Source: Bordetella genomosp. 9 (lineage in GTDB: Bacteria > Pseudomonadota > Gammaproteobacteria > Burkholderiales > Burkholderiaceae_B). Taken from it: a stretch of 64,000 bases of DNA. Position 1 is the first letter of the stretch, and every line of letters begins with the position of its first letter. The notes under the pieces are model-generated. The model was not told the DNA's origin, did not search any database, and saw only the letters and a program-made list of their open reading frames with translations. This document shows, one piece after another, positions 48,430 to 56,641 of the stretch. A program made the translations under genes and the position numbers. Location: contig NZ_NEVJ01000001.1 of assembly GCF_002261425.1 (NCBI RefSeq), positions 496,001-560,000 on the forward strand. The letters run 5' to 3'.

Positions 48430-49500
48430 TTGCATCGACTGAGCGAAGCGGACCGCGCGATCGGCCGCTTGGATGGCGTTACTTTGATGCTGCCGGACAA
48501 GGCGCTCTTCCTGTACATGTATGTGCGGAAAGAGGCCGTGCTGTCGTCGCAGATCGAGGGTACCCAGTCTACCTTGGACGACCTGCTGCGGTTCGAAAGC
48601 GCCGCGACCGCCGGCAAACCCATCGACGATGTCGGCGAAGTGTCCAGCTATGTCGATGCAATGTTGTACGGCTTGGAGCGAATGCGCGACGCCTCGCCGC
48701 GAGGTCTGCCGCTCTGTCTGCGCCTCATCCGGGAAATGCATGCCCGTTTGCTGCGCAATGGACGCGGTCAGGCCAAGGAACCAGGAGAATTTCGCCGATC
48801 GCAGAACTGGCTCGGTGGCGCTCGGCCGGGGCATGCCGTGTATGTGCCTCCACCGGTCGATGCGATGACGGACTGCCTGAGCAATTTCGAGACGTTCTTG
48901 CAGGACGAGACGACGTCGATACCCCCACTCATCAAGGCAGGGTTGCTGCACGTGCAGTTCGAGAGTATTCACCCATTCCTTGATGGCAACGGCCGGTTGG
49001 GGCGCCTGTTGGTGGCGCTTTATCTCGTGGACAGGAAAGTACTCCGCGAGCCACTGCTTTATCTCAGCTTGTATTTGAAAACGCATCGCTCCGAATACTA
49101 TCGGCTGCTGCAGGAAGTCAGGGAGCGCGGAACGTGGGAAACCTGGCTGGAGTTCTTCCTGGATGGCGTTGCCCAGACCGCCAACAATGCTCACGATAGT
49201 GCGCTCCGGATCGTCACTCTTTTCAAGACTGACCGGGACCGTATTGCAAAGCTTGGCGATAGAACTAGCTCGGTGCTGCGGCTTCACGATTTCCTGCAGG
49301 CGCGGCCATTCGTCACCGCCACCCAGGCAGCGAAGCAAACCGGACTGAGTATGCCGACTGTCAACAGCAGCCTGGAAATACTCGAGCGCGAAGGCGTCAT
49401 CCAAGAGTTGACCGGCAAGCGGCGTGGCCGCGTCTACGCTTACAGTGCTTTTCTGGAAATCCTCGATGAAGGCACGGATCTCGCTTTCGATGCCGCATAG
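48430..49500 (+). CDS. Fic-family AMP-transferase (class II)
   Basis: A 356-residue Fic protein that would transfer AMP to target proteins. The Fic motif HPFLDGNGRLGR is intact at 181-192. The inhibitory motif SxxxEG (Ser39-Gly44, in SSQIEGTQ) precedes it, marking class II autoinhibition. A winged helix follows at about 280-340. The only available start is a TTG; TAA lies four codons upstream in frame. The usual Fic N-terminal segment (about 20-30 residues before LSEADRAIGRLDG) is missing, so the gene may be N-terminally truncated. Codon choice looks less GC-rich than in neighbours, hinting at transfer. Confidence 0.8.
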   Translation: MHRLSEADRAIGRLDGVTLMLPDKALFLYMYVRKEAVLSSQIEGTQSTLDDLLRFESAATAGKPIDDVGEVSSYVDAMLYGLERMRDASPRGLPLCLRLIREMHARLLRNGRGQAKEPGEFRRSQNWLGGARPGHAVYVPPPVDAMTDCLSNFETFLQDETTSIPPLIKAGLLHVQFESIHPFLDGNGRLGRLLVALYLVDRKVLREPLLYLSLYLKTHRSEYYRLLQEVRERGTWETWLEFFLDGVAQTANNAHDSALRIVTLFKTDRDRIAKLGDRTSSVLRLHDFLQARPFVTATQAAKQTGLSMPTVNSSLEILEREGVIQELTGKRRGRVYAYSAFLEILDEGTDLAFDAA

Positions 49501-49521
49501 CGACTCGAAGCCTGGGGCTAC

Positions 49522-49845
49522 CTATCCCCGTCGGTCGCGCACGGGAATGCCATAGGCACCCACAATACGCGCGTCCTGTTCGGCGGCTGAAAACTGTTCC
49601 CATTCGAGACCGTTCACGTCGGTGCTGCTCGAATAACCCTCTGCGGTATCGTCTTCGAACCCGACATGGCGTAACTGTCCCGCCTGCCCGGGTTTCTCGT
49701 TGATCGAGAAGTTGAGGATATCGGTGCGCCACATCGCGTACTGGCCTGGTACGACGGCGGACGGTGGTTGTCCCAGGCGGCGGCTGTAGTCCGCGATCGA
49801 TGCATCGAGGTTCGCAACCGCCAGTGCGATGTGGAAGCGTTTCAT
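49522..49845 (-). CDS. VOC-family (glyoxalase fold) small protein
   Basis: A 107-residue single vicinal-oxygen-chelate module: FHIALAVANLDASIADYSRRLGQPP at the start and LRHVGFEDD in the middle, with His in metal-ligand position 4 and a C-terminal Glu (WEQFS). It probably dimerises. Similar proteins include arsenic- and antibiotic-related dioxygenase-like members; the role here is unknown. Convergent with fic and of similar composition. Confidence 0.7.
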   Translation of the reverse strand: MKRFHIALAVANLDASIADYSRRLGQPPSAVVPGQYAMWRTDILNFSINEKPGQAGQLRHVGFEDDTAEGYSSSTDVNGLEWEQFSAAEQDARIVGAYGIPVRDRRG

Positions 49846-49952
49846 GAGGGGCTCGGGATGGGATAGTCGGTTTTGACCCCGCTCATCCTACCGACGGCGC
49901 GACGGCACAAACAGCTCAATGAATATGCTGGTATGTGCATTACCCGTCAGCT

Positions 49953-49969
49953 ACCGGCTCTCCGCCGGT
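49953..49969 (-). terminator. Small hairpin downstream of the IclR gene
   Basis: ACCGGC and GCCGGT form a six-base stem with a five-base loop within the 138-base gap between the VOC and IclR genes. No T-run is present on the minus strand, so this is weak. Nothing else was recognised in the gap. Confidence 0.25.
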
Positions 49970-49983
49970 CGATGCGTGCCCTT

Positions 49984-50736
49984 TCAGCGCTGCTGCGTCA
50001 CCCTCTTGCAGAGCGCCGCGACGGCGCGGCCGATGGCCTGTTCGTTGTCGATGATGCGTTGCGTGGGGCCCGCCACGACGATGGCGTAGGGCTCGCCGTT
50101 GATCCACACATGGCCGCCGATGGAGGCAACCCCAGACTGGTAGCCGCCAACCGACAGGTACCACCCGCGCGCCTTGCCCTCGGCCAGCGCCTTTTTCAGC
50201 TTTGCCGCGCTGGTGATGGTGTTGGCGGAGTACTTGGTCAGATCGAGTTCGTCGATCAACGCATCCCGTTCGTCATCTGGCATGGCCGCGAGCAGGCATT
50301 GACCCGCCGCGCCGATGTGCAACTGGCGCTTTTCCCCGACGGAGGCCGCGTAACGCAAGGGTTGGTCTGACTCGACCACTTCGACGTAGTGCGACAGATG
50401 GCCTTCGCGTTTCGCCAGGTAGACCGTCTCGCCGGTGGCTTCCCGCAGGCCGTGCAGCAGGGAACCCATGCTGGACAGCAAGGGATCGTTCTCCGTGATG
50501 ATGCGCGCCTCATTGAAGATGCGCCGCGTCGGGTAGTAATCCTTGCCGTCATTCAGGCGATACAGGTACCCGTTGCTCTCCAACGTCTTCAGCAAGGCCA
50601 GGCAACTGGACTTGGGAAGCTCAAGCCGCTTGCTGATCAGGGCAAGCGGCACCGGCTGCCGCAATTCCGCGAACAACTGGAAGATCTGCACGACCCGGCG
50701 TGCGCTTTTCACGTCGGTCTCGGAGGGGTTTTTCAT
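49984..50736 (-). CDS. IclR-family regulator
   Basis: A 250-residue regulator: N-terminal winged helix (ARRVVQIFQLFAELRQPVPLALISKRLELPKSSCLALLKTLESNGYL) and the IclR ligand domain with LHIGAAGQCLLAAMPDDERDAL and SVGGYQSGVASIGGHVW. Divergent from the dioxygenase-Bug receptor pair. A perfect palindrome near the transcription start of that pair is its likely binding site. Confidence 0.92.
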   Translation of the reverse strand: MKNPSETDVKSARRVVQIFQLFAELRQPVPLALISKRLELPKSSCLALLKTLESNGYLYRLNDGKDYYPTRRIFNEARIITENDPLLSSMGSLLHGLREATGETVYLAKREGHLSHYVEVVESDQPLRYAASVGEKRQLHIGAAGQCLLAAMPDDERDALIDELDLTKYSANTITSAAKLKKALAEGKARGWYLSVGGYQSGVASIGGHVWINGEPYAIVVAGPTQRIIDNEQAIGRAVAALCKRVTQQR

Positions 50737-50785
50737 GACGCTCCCTGAAGTCGCGGGATTCTAAAGCACATTGCGGACCGCCACC

Positions 50786-50814
50786 TTGATGGGTATCATA
50801 CGTTCACGTATAAA
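50786..50814 (+). promoter_or_regulatory. Promoter of the dioxygenase operon
   Basis: TTGATG (50786-50791) and TATAAA (50809-50814) are separated by 17 bases, close to the sigma-70 consensus. Transcription would start near 50821, at the edge of the palindrome. An additional dyad, ATACG-TTCA-CGTAT (50798-50811), overlaps the -10 box. Confidence 0.65.
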
Positions 50815-50820
50815 AATGAC

Positions 50821-50838
50821 CGTTCATATATATGAACG
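50821..50838. promoter_or_regulatory. Candidate IclR operator
   Basis: CGTTCATATATATGAACG is a perfect 18-base palindrome at the predicted transcription start. The half-site CGTTCA recurs 20 bases upstream (50801-50806), two helical turns away, suggesting cooperative binding. Assignment to the IclR protein is by position. Confidence 0.65.
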
Positions 50839-50919
50839 TTTGAGTTCAGCAACGACGCCAAACGGTTCGCCCGAAACCGTTGTGCGCTCCCTATCCAACC
50901 ACCGATGAGACGAGGTCCC

Positions 50920-51762
50920 ATGTATTCCCACATTCAAGTTCGACCGCTTTCGGGCGCCCTGGGCGCCGAGGTTTTCGGCGCGCAACTGTCCGGCGAAATG
51001 CCCGAGGCCACGATTGCCGAGATCAAGCGCGCGTTCAACCAGTATCTGGTCATCTTCTTCCGGGACCAGGAAGCGTCGGATCACGATCTGGCCCGCTTTG
51101 CCCGTCACTTCGGCGATCTGGCCGTGCTGCCTCCTCATCGCCAGCACCCCGGCCAGTTCCCCGAGCTGCTGGTTATCGACAAGAAGCCCGACACGGGCCT
51201 GGTTTTTGGTTGGGAATGGCACTCCGATACCACGCACCTGGAAGTTCCCCCGCTGGGATCGGTGCTGGCTGCGCGGCAACTGCCGCCGGTGGGTGGCGAC
51301 ACCATGTTCGCCAACCAGTACATGGCCTATGACACCTTGTCCGACGCCATGAAGGCGATGCTGGACGGCATAAAAGCGGTTCATTCCAACAGCCGCATCC
51401 TGGCCTCGCTGGAAGTGGACGATGTCCTCGCGCCGGGCCAGGGCCTGGGGAACAAGGACGGCACCATGTCGGCCGTGCATCCCGTGGTCCGTACCCATCC
51501 CGACACCGGCCGCAAGGCGCTCTTCGTCAACAAGATGCATACCGAACGGTTCGAAGGCATGACCATCGCCGAGAGCCAGCCTTTGCTGAATTACCTGTAC
51601 GAGCACAGCACGCGGCCCGAGTTCACCTGCCGCTTCCGCTGGGAGCCGGGCTCGATCGCCTTCTGGGATAACCGCTGCTGTCAGCATCTGGCACTGGACG
51701 ACTATCCCGGCCAACGCCGGCTGATGCACCGTGTCCAGATCCGCGGCACGCGTCCCGTCTGA
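50920..51762 (+). CDS. TauD/TfdA-family Fe(II)/2-oxoglutarate dioxygenase
   Basis: A 280-residue dioxygenase with the iron triad His101, Asp103 (GWEWHSDTTH) and His270 (MHRVQIRG). The family hydroxylates sulfonates (taurine), aryloxyalkanoates and similar acids; the true substrate is unknown. The start at 50920 is chosen because GACGAGG precedes it; an ATG five codons upstream lacks a site. Followed by a Bug receptor, suggesting uptake and oxidation of an organic acid under IclR control. Confidence 0.9.
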   Translation: MYSHIQVRPLSGALGAEVFGAQLSGEMPEATIAEIKRAFNQYLVIFFRDQEASDHDLARFARHFGDLAVLPPHRQHPGQFPELLVIDKKPDTGLVFGWEWHSDTTHLEVPPLGSVLAARQLPPVGGDTMFANQYMAYDTLSDAMKAMLDGIKAVHSNSRILASLEVDDVLAPGQGLGNKDGTMSAVHPVVRTHPDTGRKALFVNKMHTERFEGMTIAESQPLLNYLYEHSTRPEFTCRFRWEPGSIAFWDNRCCQHLALDDYPGQRRLMHRVQIRGTRPV

Positions 51763-51833
51763 GCACGACTGCCGGCACAGGCAGGGGGCCGCGCATCGAC
51801 GCGGCCAGAAAAACGAGAACCACGGAGGAACAA

Positions 51834-52826
51834 ATGAAGAGACTGAATTTGCTTCCGGCGTCACGCCGGGCTTCCTGTATGGCGACACTGCTGGGGCTGG
51901 CGACGCTGGCGGCCGGTACCGACGTTGTGGCTGGTGACTATCCCGACGAGCCCATACGCATGGTCGTTCCTTATGCCCCCGCCGGCGGTACGGATGAGCT
52001 GGGCCGGTTGCTGGCCCAGAAACTGTCCGCCGCGGTCGGCCAGTCCGTCATCGTGGAGAACCGCCCCGGTGCCGACGGCATGATAGGCACGGCCTACGTG
52101 GCACAGGCCAAGCCCAACGGCTACACGGTGGCCTTCGTGTCGAGCGGCCACGCGGTCAATCCCACCCTGTACAAGAACATCAGCTTCGATACCGTAAAGG
52201 ATCTGCGCTGCGTCACGCAGACCGCCGTGCAGCAGATCGTGCTGGTGGTCACGCCGTCCCTGCCGGTGCGCAGCGTCAAGGAGTTGATCGACTACGGGAA
52301 GAGCCATCCCAACGCGCTCTACTTCGGCACATCGTCCAAGGCGTCGCAACTGCCGATGGAGCTGTTCGCCAGGATGACGGGCCTGAAGCTGACGGCCGTA
52401 CCCTACAAAGGGTCGGGGCCGGCGCTGACCGACATGATCGCGGGGCGGGTACAGATGGGCTTCATTGCTGCCGCTTCGGCCATCCCCTATATCAAGTCCG
52501 GGCATCTGCGGGCGCTGGCCATAGGCGACGACCACCGTTCTCCTTCGCTGCCCGATCTCCCCACCGTCGCTGAGGCGGGCGTGCCGGGGTTCCAGGCCAA
52601 TCTGTGGTCCGGCATGTTCGTTCCCAACGGGACGCCGGCGCCGGTGATCAATCGTCTCAACGACGTGCTGGTGAAAACGGTCAAGGATCCCGCCTTCGCG
52701 AAGACCATGGAAAACCATGGCTTCGAACCCGCCGGCACCACGCCCGCGCAGTGCGACGCCTTTATCGTGAAGGAGATCGCCAAGTGGGCGGCGGTGGCCA
52801 AGGATGCGGGGATAGCCGCCGAATAG
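51834..52826 (+). CDS. Bug-family tripartite tricarboxylate receptor (TctC type)
   Basis: A 330-residue periplasmic receptor with a signal peptide (to about residue 34) and the Bug pattern YPDEPIRMVVPYAPAGGTDELGRLLAQKLSAAVGQSVIVENRPGADGMIGT, plus VPYKGSGPALTDMIAGRVQMGF. Such receptors are greatly expanded in Bordetella-type Alcaligenaceae. The TctAB membrane parts are not adjacent, as is common. GGAGGAA precedes the ATG. Confidence 0.94.
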   Translation: MKRLNLLPASRRASCMATLLGLATLAAGTDVVAGDYPDEPIRMVVPYAPAGGTDELGRLLAQKLSAAVGQSVIVENRPGADGMIGTAYVAQAKPNGYTVAFVSSGHAVNPTLYKNISFDTVKDLRCVTQTAVQQIVLVVTPSLPVRSVKELIDYGKSHPNALYFGTSSKASQLPMELFARMTGLKLTAVPYKGSGPALTDMIAGRVQMGFIAAASAIPYIKSGHLRALAIGDDHRSPSLPDLPTVAEAGVPGFQANLWSGMFVPNGTPAPVINRLNDVLVKTVKDPAFAKTMENHGFEPAGTTPAQCDAFIVKEIAKWAAVAKDAGIAAE

Positions 52827-52848
52827 GCTTGTCCAATGCGCCTGGTCT

Positions 52849-53868
52849 TCAACCGCCCTGCAGCCCGCCGAAGAAACGCATCGCGTTCGACTCCAGTCCC
52901 TCGATGTAATAACCGCCTTCCTGCACCACCAGGGTCGGCAGCTTCAGCGCGCTCACCTCGCGACCCAGGCGTTCGAAGCCGTTCTCGGTGACCGCCACCT
53001 TGGCCTGCGGGTCCTTCTCGAAAATATCGAAGCCCAGCGACAGCACCAGCGCGTCGGGTTGGAAAAGGTCGATCGCGCGCCGGGCCTCGGCCAGGCGTTC
53101 GAAGAACACCGACTCGGGCGACCCATGCGGCATGGGGAGGTTGATGTTGTAGCCGTAGCCCTCGCCGTCGCCGCGTTCGTCCTCGAAGCCGGCGACGGCG
53201 GGATAGAAGTTGCATGGATCGCCGTGGATGGACACGTAGAGCACGTCGCTGCGGGTATAGAAGATTTCCTGGATGCCCTGGCCGTGATGCATGTCGGTAT
53301 CCAGGATCGCCACCTTGGGATACTTCGCCGTCAGGCATTGCGCGGCGATGGCGGCATTGTTCAGGTAGCAGAAGCCGCCCGCGGCCTCCCGCCGGGCATG
53401 GTGCCCGGGCGGACGGCAGATGGCGTAGGCCTGGCGTTCCCCCGCCATCAGCGTCTGCGCGCCGGCGATGGCGCATTGCGCGGACCAATAAGCGGAATGC
53501 CACGTGTGCTCGCCCACCGGGCAGCTGCCATCGGCCAGATATCGGCCGGCCTGCGCCAGCACGCCGCGCAGCGGATTGCGCTCGCGCACGAAGATGGTGG
53601 ACATGACTTCATCGCCCCAGTCTTCCGGCATCTGCTTCCATTGCTGGTGCACGGATTGCAGGAAACGCAGGTATTCCAGCGAGTGGACCGCGGAGATGGC
53701 CCCCGCGCCGTGATCGGCGGGCGCCTGGACATCGAAGCCCAGCTTGCGCGAGGCGCCGACCAGGCCGTCCAGGCGGGATGGAACTTCCTGAGGATCACGC
53801 ATCTTCCCCCGCGAAAAGTAGGTGCGGGGATGATGCAGTTTCTGGTCTTCGTGGAAATAGGCTTTCAT
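52849..53868 (-). CDS. Histone deacetylase-superfamily deacylase, acetylpolyamine amidohydrolase-like
   Basis: A 339-residue zinc hydrolase of the arginase-deacetylase fold: start MKAYFHEDQKLHHP, catalytic pair RPPGHHARREAAGGFCYLNN, zinc ligands ILDTDMHHGQGIQEIF and SLGFDIFEKDP. This layout matches bacterial acetylpolyamine amidohydrolases, which remove acetyl groups from polyamines or related amides. Last gene of the long minus-strand operon, 25 bases after the GntR gene. Confidence 0.87.
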   Translation of the reverse strand: MKAYFHEDQKLHHPRTYFSRGKMRDPQEVPSRLDGLVGASRKLGFDVQAPADHGAGAISAVHSLEYLRFLQSVHQQWKQMPEDWGDEVMSTIFVRERNPLRGVLAQAGRYLADGSCPVGEHTWHSAYWSAQCAIAGAQTLMAGERQAYAICRPPGHHARREAAGGFCYLNNAAIAAQCLTAKYPKVAILDTDMHHGQGIQEIFYTRSDVLYVSIHGDPCNFYPAVAGFEDERGDGEGYGYNINLPMPHGSPESVFFERLAEARRAIDLFQPDALVLSLGFDIFEKDPQAKVAVTENGFERLGREVSALKLPTLVVQEGGYYIEGLESNAMRFFGGLQGG

Positions 53869-53893
53869 GTTCGCGTGTCCTTATGTCCCGGCC

Positions 53894-54598
53894 CTATGCC
53901 GGGACTCCATGCTTTTCCTGGTAAAGCGCGCGCACATGCAGCCGCGCGTCCTCCAGATGCAGGCGCATCGCCGCGGATGCCGCGGCGACGTCGCGCCGGC
54001 GCAGGCAGTCGACGATCGGCTGATGCGTTTCGGCGACGCGTTGCGGATCCTGGTAGGCCAGCTCGATCAGCGCCATGATCATGCGCAGCTCCGTGCGCAT
54101 GTTCATGAACAGGCGCAGCAGGTAGCCGTTGCCCGAGAGCTCGCAGATCAAAGTATGGAACTCCAGGTCGCGCATCACCCGCTGCGTCTGGGGCGCGCTG
54201 GCGGCTTCGGCCACCATGCGCGCCAGCGCGGCTTGCAACCGGTGCATGCCGGCGTCGTCGGCGTTTTTGCAGGCGAGTTCGACGGCCTGCAGTTCCATGT
54301 GCAGGCGAACCTGGTACAGATCGTCGATTTCGCCGGCGGTGATGGTCCGCACCATGAAGCCGTGGCGCGGACGGGCGACGACGATGCCTTGGCGTTCCAG
54401 GCGGCGCGCGGCTTCCCGAACGGGTGCGCGGCTGATGCCCATGCGCCGCGCCAGCTCGGCCTCGATGATGCGGGCGCCCGGCGGCAGCTGGCCCGCGGCG
54501 ATCGCGTGTATCAACTGGGCTTCGACTTCCGCCACAAGGTCGGTGGCCTCGATGGGGGCGAAGCCGCCATCGTCGTCCAGGATCGTGGTGGTCTTCAT
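53894..54598 (-). CDS. GntR/FCD-family regulator of the aldolase-ABC operon
   Basis: A 234-residue regulator: winged helix in LPPGARIIEAELARRMGISRAPVREAARRLERQGIVVARPRHGFMV, then FCD (ELQAVELACKNAD, RDLEFHTLICELSGNGYLL, ETHQPIVDCLRRRD). The start at 54598 overlaps the EamA stop as ATGA, so it is translated with the operon. Autoregulation through the operon promoter near 62.7 kb is likely. Confidence 0.88.
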   Translation of the reverse strand: MKTTTILDDDGGFAPIEATDLVAEVEAQLIHAIAAGQLPPGARIIEAELARRMGISRAPVREAARRLERQGIVVARPRHGFMVRTITAGEIDDLYQVRLHMELQAVELACKNADDAGMHRLQAALARMVAEAASAPQTQRVMRDLEFHTLICELSGNGYLLRLFMNMRTELRMIMALIELAYQDPQRVAETHQPIVDCLRRRDVAAASAAMRLHLEDARLHVRALYQEKHGVPA

Positions 54599-55626
54599 CG
54601 TGACGGGGCCGATGCGCCACCGCCGGGCGCGCCAGCGCGGGTATTGTGCCGGCGCAACGCCAGCCACGCGCCGCTGCCCATGATCAGCGCGATGCCGGCC
54701 AGCGCGACGGTATCGGGGGGGCGGTCGAACCAGAAGGTGCTTATCAGGACAGCCAGCATCAGTTGTAGGTAGTTCAAGGGGGCCAGGATGGAAGCCTGCG
54801 CCCGGCGGAAGGCGGCGAGCAGCAGAAGTTGCGCCACGCCGCTGCACGCGCCGCCCGCCAGCAGCAGCAGGAGCTGCGGCCATCCGGGCCAGGCGGCGGG
54901 CAAGGCGAAGAGGGCGGGCGTGCCGGTAATGACCAGGCAGACCACGGCCATATAAGCGTACTGTACCGGCGCGGCCACCAGCCCGGATAGCCGGCGGGTC
55001 AGCAGCTGGAAGAACGCATAGCTGACGGCGGCGATGGCCATGAGCACGGCGCCCGTCCAGGGCAGGTCGCCGCCGGGCCGCACGATGAGCAGCATGCCCG
55101 CGAAGCCGGCGATGACGGCGGTCCATTGCATCGGACCGACCCGCTCGCCCAGCAGCCAGGGCGACAGCGCCACCATGATCAGGGGCGAGGTGAAGTAGAT
55201 GGCCGTCGCCTCGGCCAGCGGCATGATGGTCAGCGCGGTCATGAAGGCGGTGGCCACGCAGGCCAGCGCCACGCTGCGCGCCAGCAGCAATCCGCGATGC
55301 GGCGCTCGCCACAGGCGCAAGGACACGCCATGGCGCGCCTGCCGCGCCAGCCAAAACGCCGCAATCGTGCTGGTGGCGACGTAGCGCATGAGATTCATGA
55401 AAGGCGACGAATACGTCGCCAGCATCTGCTTGCAGAAGGCATCGAAGGTGGCGAAGGCGCACAAGGCGGCCAGGAACAGCGCGATGCCGACGCGCACGGA
55501 CGCGGCGCCGCCATCGCCCGCGACGGCCGCGCTGTGGGCCCCGTCGTGGGCCCCATCGTGGGCCGTGTCGCGGGCCGCGTCGCGGGTCGTTACCGTCGTG
55601 GATGCGACGCGCGCGTGGGAGGCCAT
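54595..55626 (-). CDS. EamA/DMT-family transporter
   Basis: A 343-residue membrane protein with ten predicted helices and two EamA repeats (LAEATAIYFTSPLIMVALSPWLLGE; LNYLQLMLAVLISTFWFDRPPD). The N-terminal 40 residues are an unusual soluble stretch with repeated Ala-His-Asp-Gly. It may export or import a metabolite of the pathway. It starts one base after the 2-hydroxyacid dehydrogenase stop. Confidence 0.82.
   Translation of the reverse strand: MASHARVASTTVTTRDAARDTAHDGAHDGAHSAAVAGDGGAASVRVGIALFLAALCAFATFDAFCKQMLATYSSPFMNLMRYVATSTIAAFWLARQARHGVSLRLWRAPHRGLLLARSVALACVATAFMTALTIMPLAEATAIYFTSPLIMVALSPWLLGERVGPMQWTAVIAGFAGMLLIVRPGGDLPWTGAVLMAIAAVSYAFFQLLTRRLSGLVAAPVQYAYMAVVCLVITGTPALFALPAAWPGWPQLLLLLAGGACSGVAQLLLLAAFRRAQASILAPLNYLQLMLAVLISTFWFDRPPDTVALAGIALIMGSGAWLALRRHNTRAGAPGGGASAPSR
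55534..55581 (-). repeat. Four tandem 12-bp units at the EamA N-terminus
   Basis: On the + strand the units are GTGGGCCCCGTC, GTGGGCCCCATC, GTGGGCCGTGTC and GCGGGCCGCGTC. They encode the degenerate Asp/Ala/His/Gly repeat in the first 40 residues of the transporter. Confidence 0.75.
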
Positions 55627-55627
55627 C

Positions 55628-56641
55628 TCAGTAGCCCCTGGCAGGATCGACGGCGACCATGGCCGTATTGCCCCGCGCGATCTGCGCCAGGTTGATCCGG
55701 GTCTGGCGCGCGATCGCTCGCGCCGGCGTGCGCGAGGCGACGTGGGGCGTCACCCGTACGCGCGGATGCGCCCAGTAAGGATGGTCGGCCGGCAGGGGTT
55801 CCTGCGTGAAGGTGTCCATGGTGGCGTAGCCCAGCTGGCCGCTGTCCAGGGCTTGCAGCAGGTCGTCTTGCACCACATGTGCGCCGCGCCCCACGTTGAT
55901 GAGATGCGCGCCGCGCGGCAGAAGGGCGAAGCATTCGGCATCGAGGATCCCATGCGTTTCTGGCGTGTACGGAAGCAGGCATACCAGGGTATCGCAGTTG
56001 CCCAGGAAGGCCGCGCGCTGCGCATCTCCATGGAACAGCGTGATGTCGTCCGGCAGCCCGGACTTGGCGCCGCGGCTCCAGCCGCTGACGCGGTAGCCGA
56101 TGGCACGCAAGGCCAGGGCGCAGCGTACGCCCAGCGCGCCCAGTCCGGCGATACCTACACGGTGCTCGCCCGGGGCCTCCACCGGCTGTTCCTGCCACAG
56201 CCCCGCGGCCGCGGACGCCGCATAAGCGTCCATATGGCGCTGGTGATGCGTCACTGCCCAGCAGACGTAGGCCGCCATGCCCGCCGCCATGTCGGGGTCC
56301 ACCATGCGGCACAAGGGAACGGCGGGCAAGGCCGGGTCGCCGGTGATGTGGTCGATGCCGGCGGCGATGGACTGGATCAGCTTCAGCCCGGGCATCCGGG
56401 CCAGCAGGCCGCGCGGCGGCATCCAGCACACCGCCGCATCGATCTCCCGAAGATCGCCCAGCGCAGGCTCCAGGCGCACGTCGGCTTCCGGAAACAGTTC
56501 GGCGAAGGCCGGCAGCAGATAACGCATATCGAGCTGCGTGCTGAGCAATGCGACACGCGGGCGCCATCCGTCGAATCCGGCAAAAGCTTGCACATCGTCC
56601 GGGCATGCATCGCCCACGCCACGCATCGCGATATCGGTCAT
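55628..56641 (-). CDS. D-2-hydroxyacid dehydrogenase (glyoxylate/hydroxypyruvate reductase A-like)
   Basis: A 337-residue NAD(P)-dependent dehydrogenase of the 2-hydroxyacid family. The Rossmann motif is VGIAGLGALGVRCALALRAIGY, followed by LLPYTPETHGILDAECFALLPRGAHLINVGRGAHVVQDDLLQAL and the catalytic His in VTPHVAS. IQSIAAGIDHI is typical of GhrA. It interconverts 2-oxo and 2-hydroxy acids. The start at 56641 overlaps the ATPase stop (ATGA). Confidence 0.9.
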   Translation of the reverse strand: MTDIAMRGVGDACPDDVQAFAGFDGWRPRVALLSTQLDMRYLLPAFAELFPEADVRLEPALGDLREIDAAVCWMPPRGLLARMPGLKLIQSIAAGIDHITGDPALPAVPLCRMVDPDMAAGMAAYVCWAVTHHQRHMDAYAASAAAGLWQEQPVEAPGEHRVGIAGLGALGVRCALALRAIGYRVSGWSRGAKSGLPDDITLFHGDAQRAAFLGNCDTLVCLLPYTPETHGILDAECFALLPRGAHLINVGRGAHVVQDDLLQALDSGQLGYATMDTFTQEPLPADHPYWAHPRVRVTPHVASRTPARAIARQTRINLAQIARGNTAMVAVDPARGY

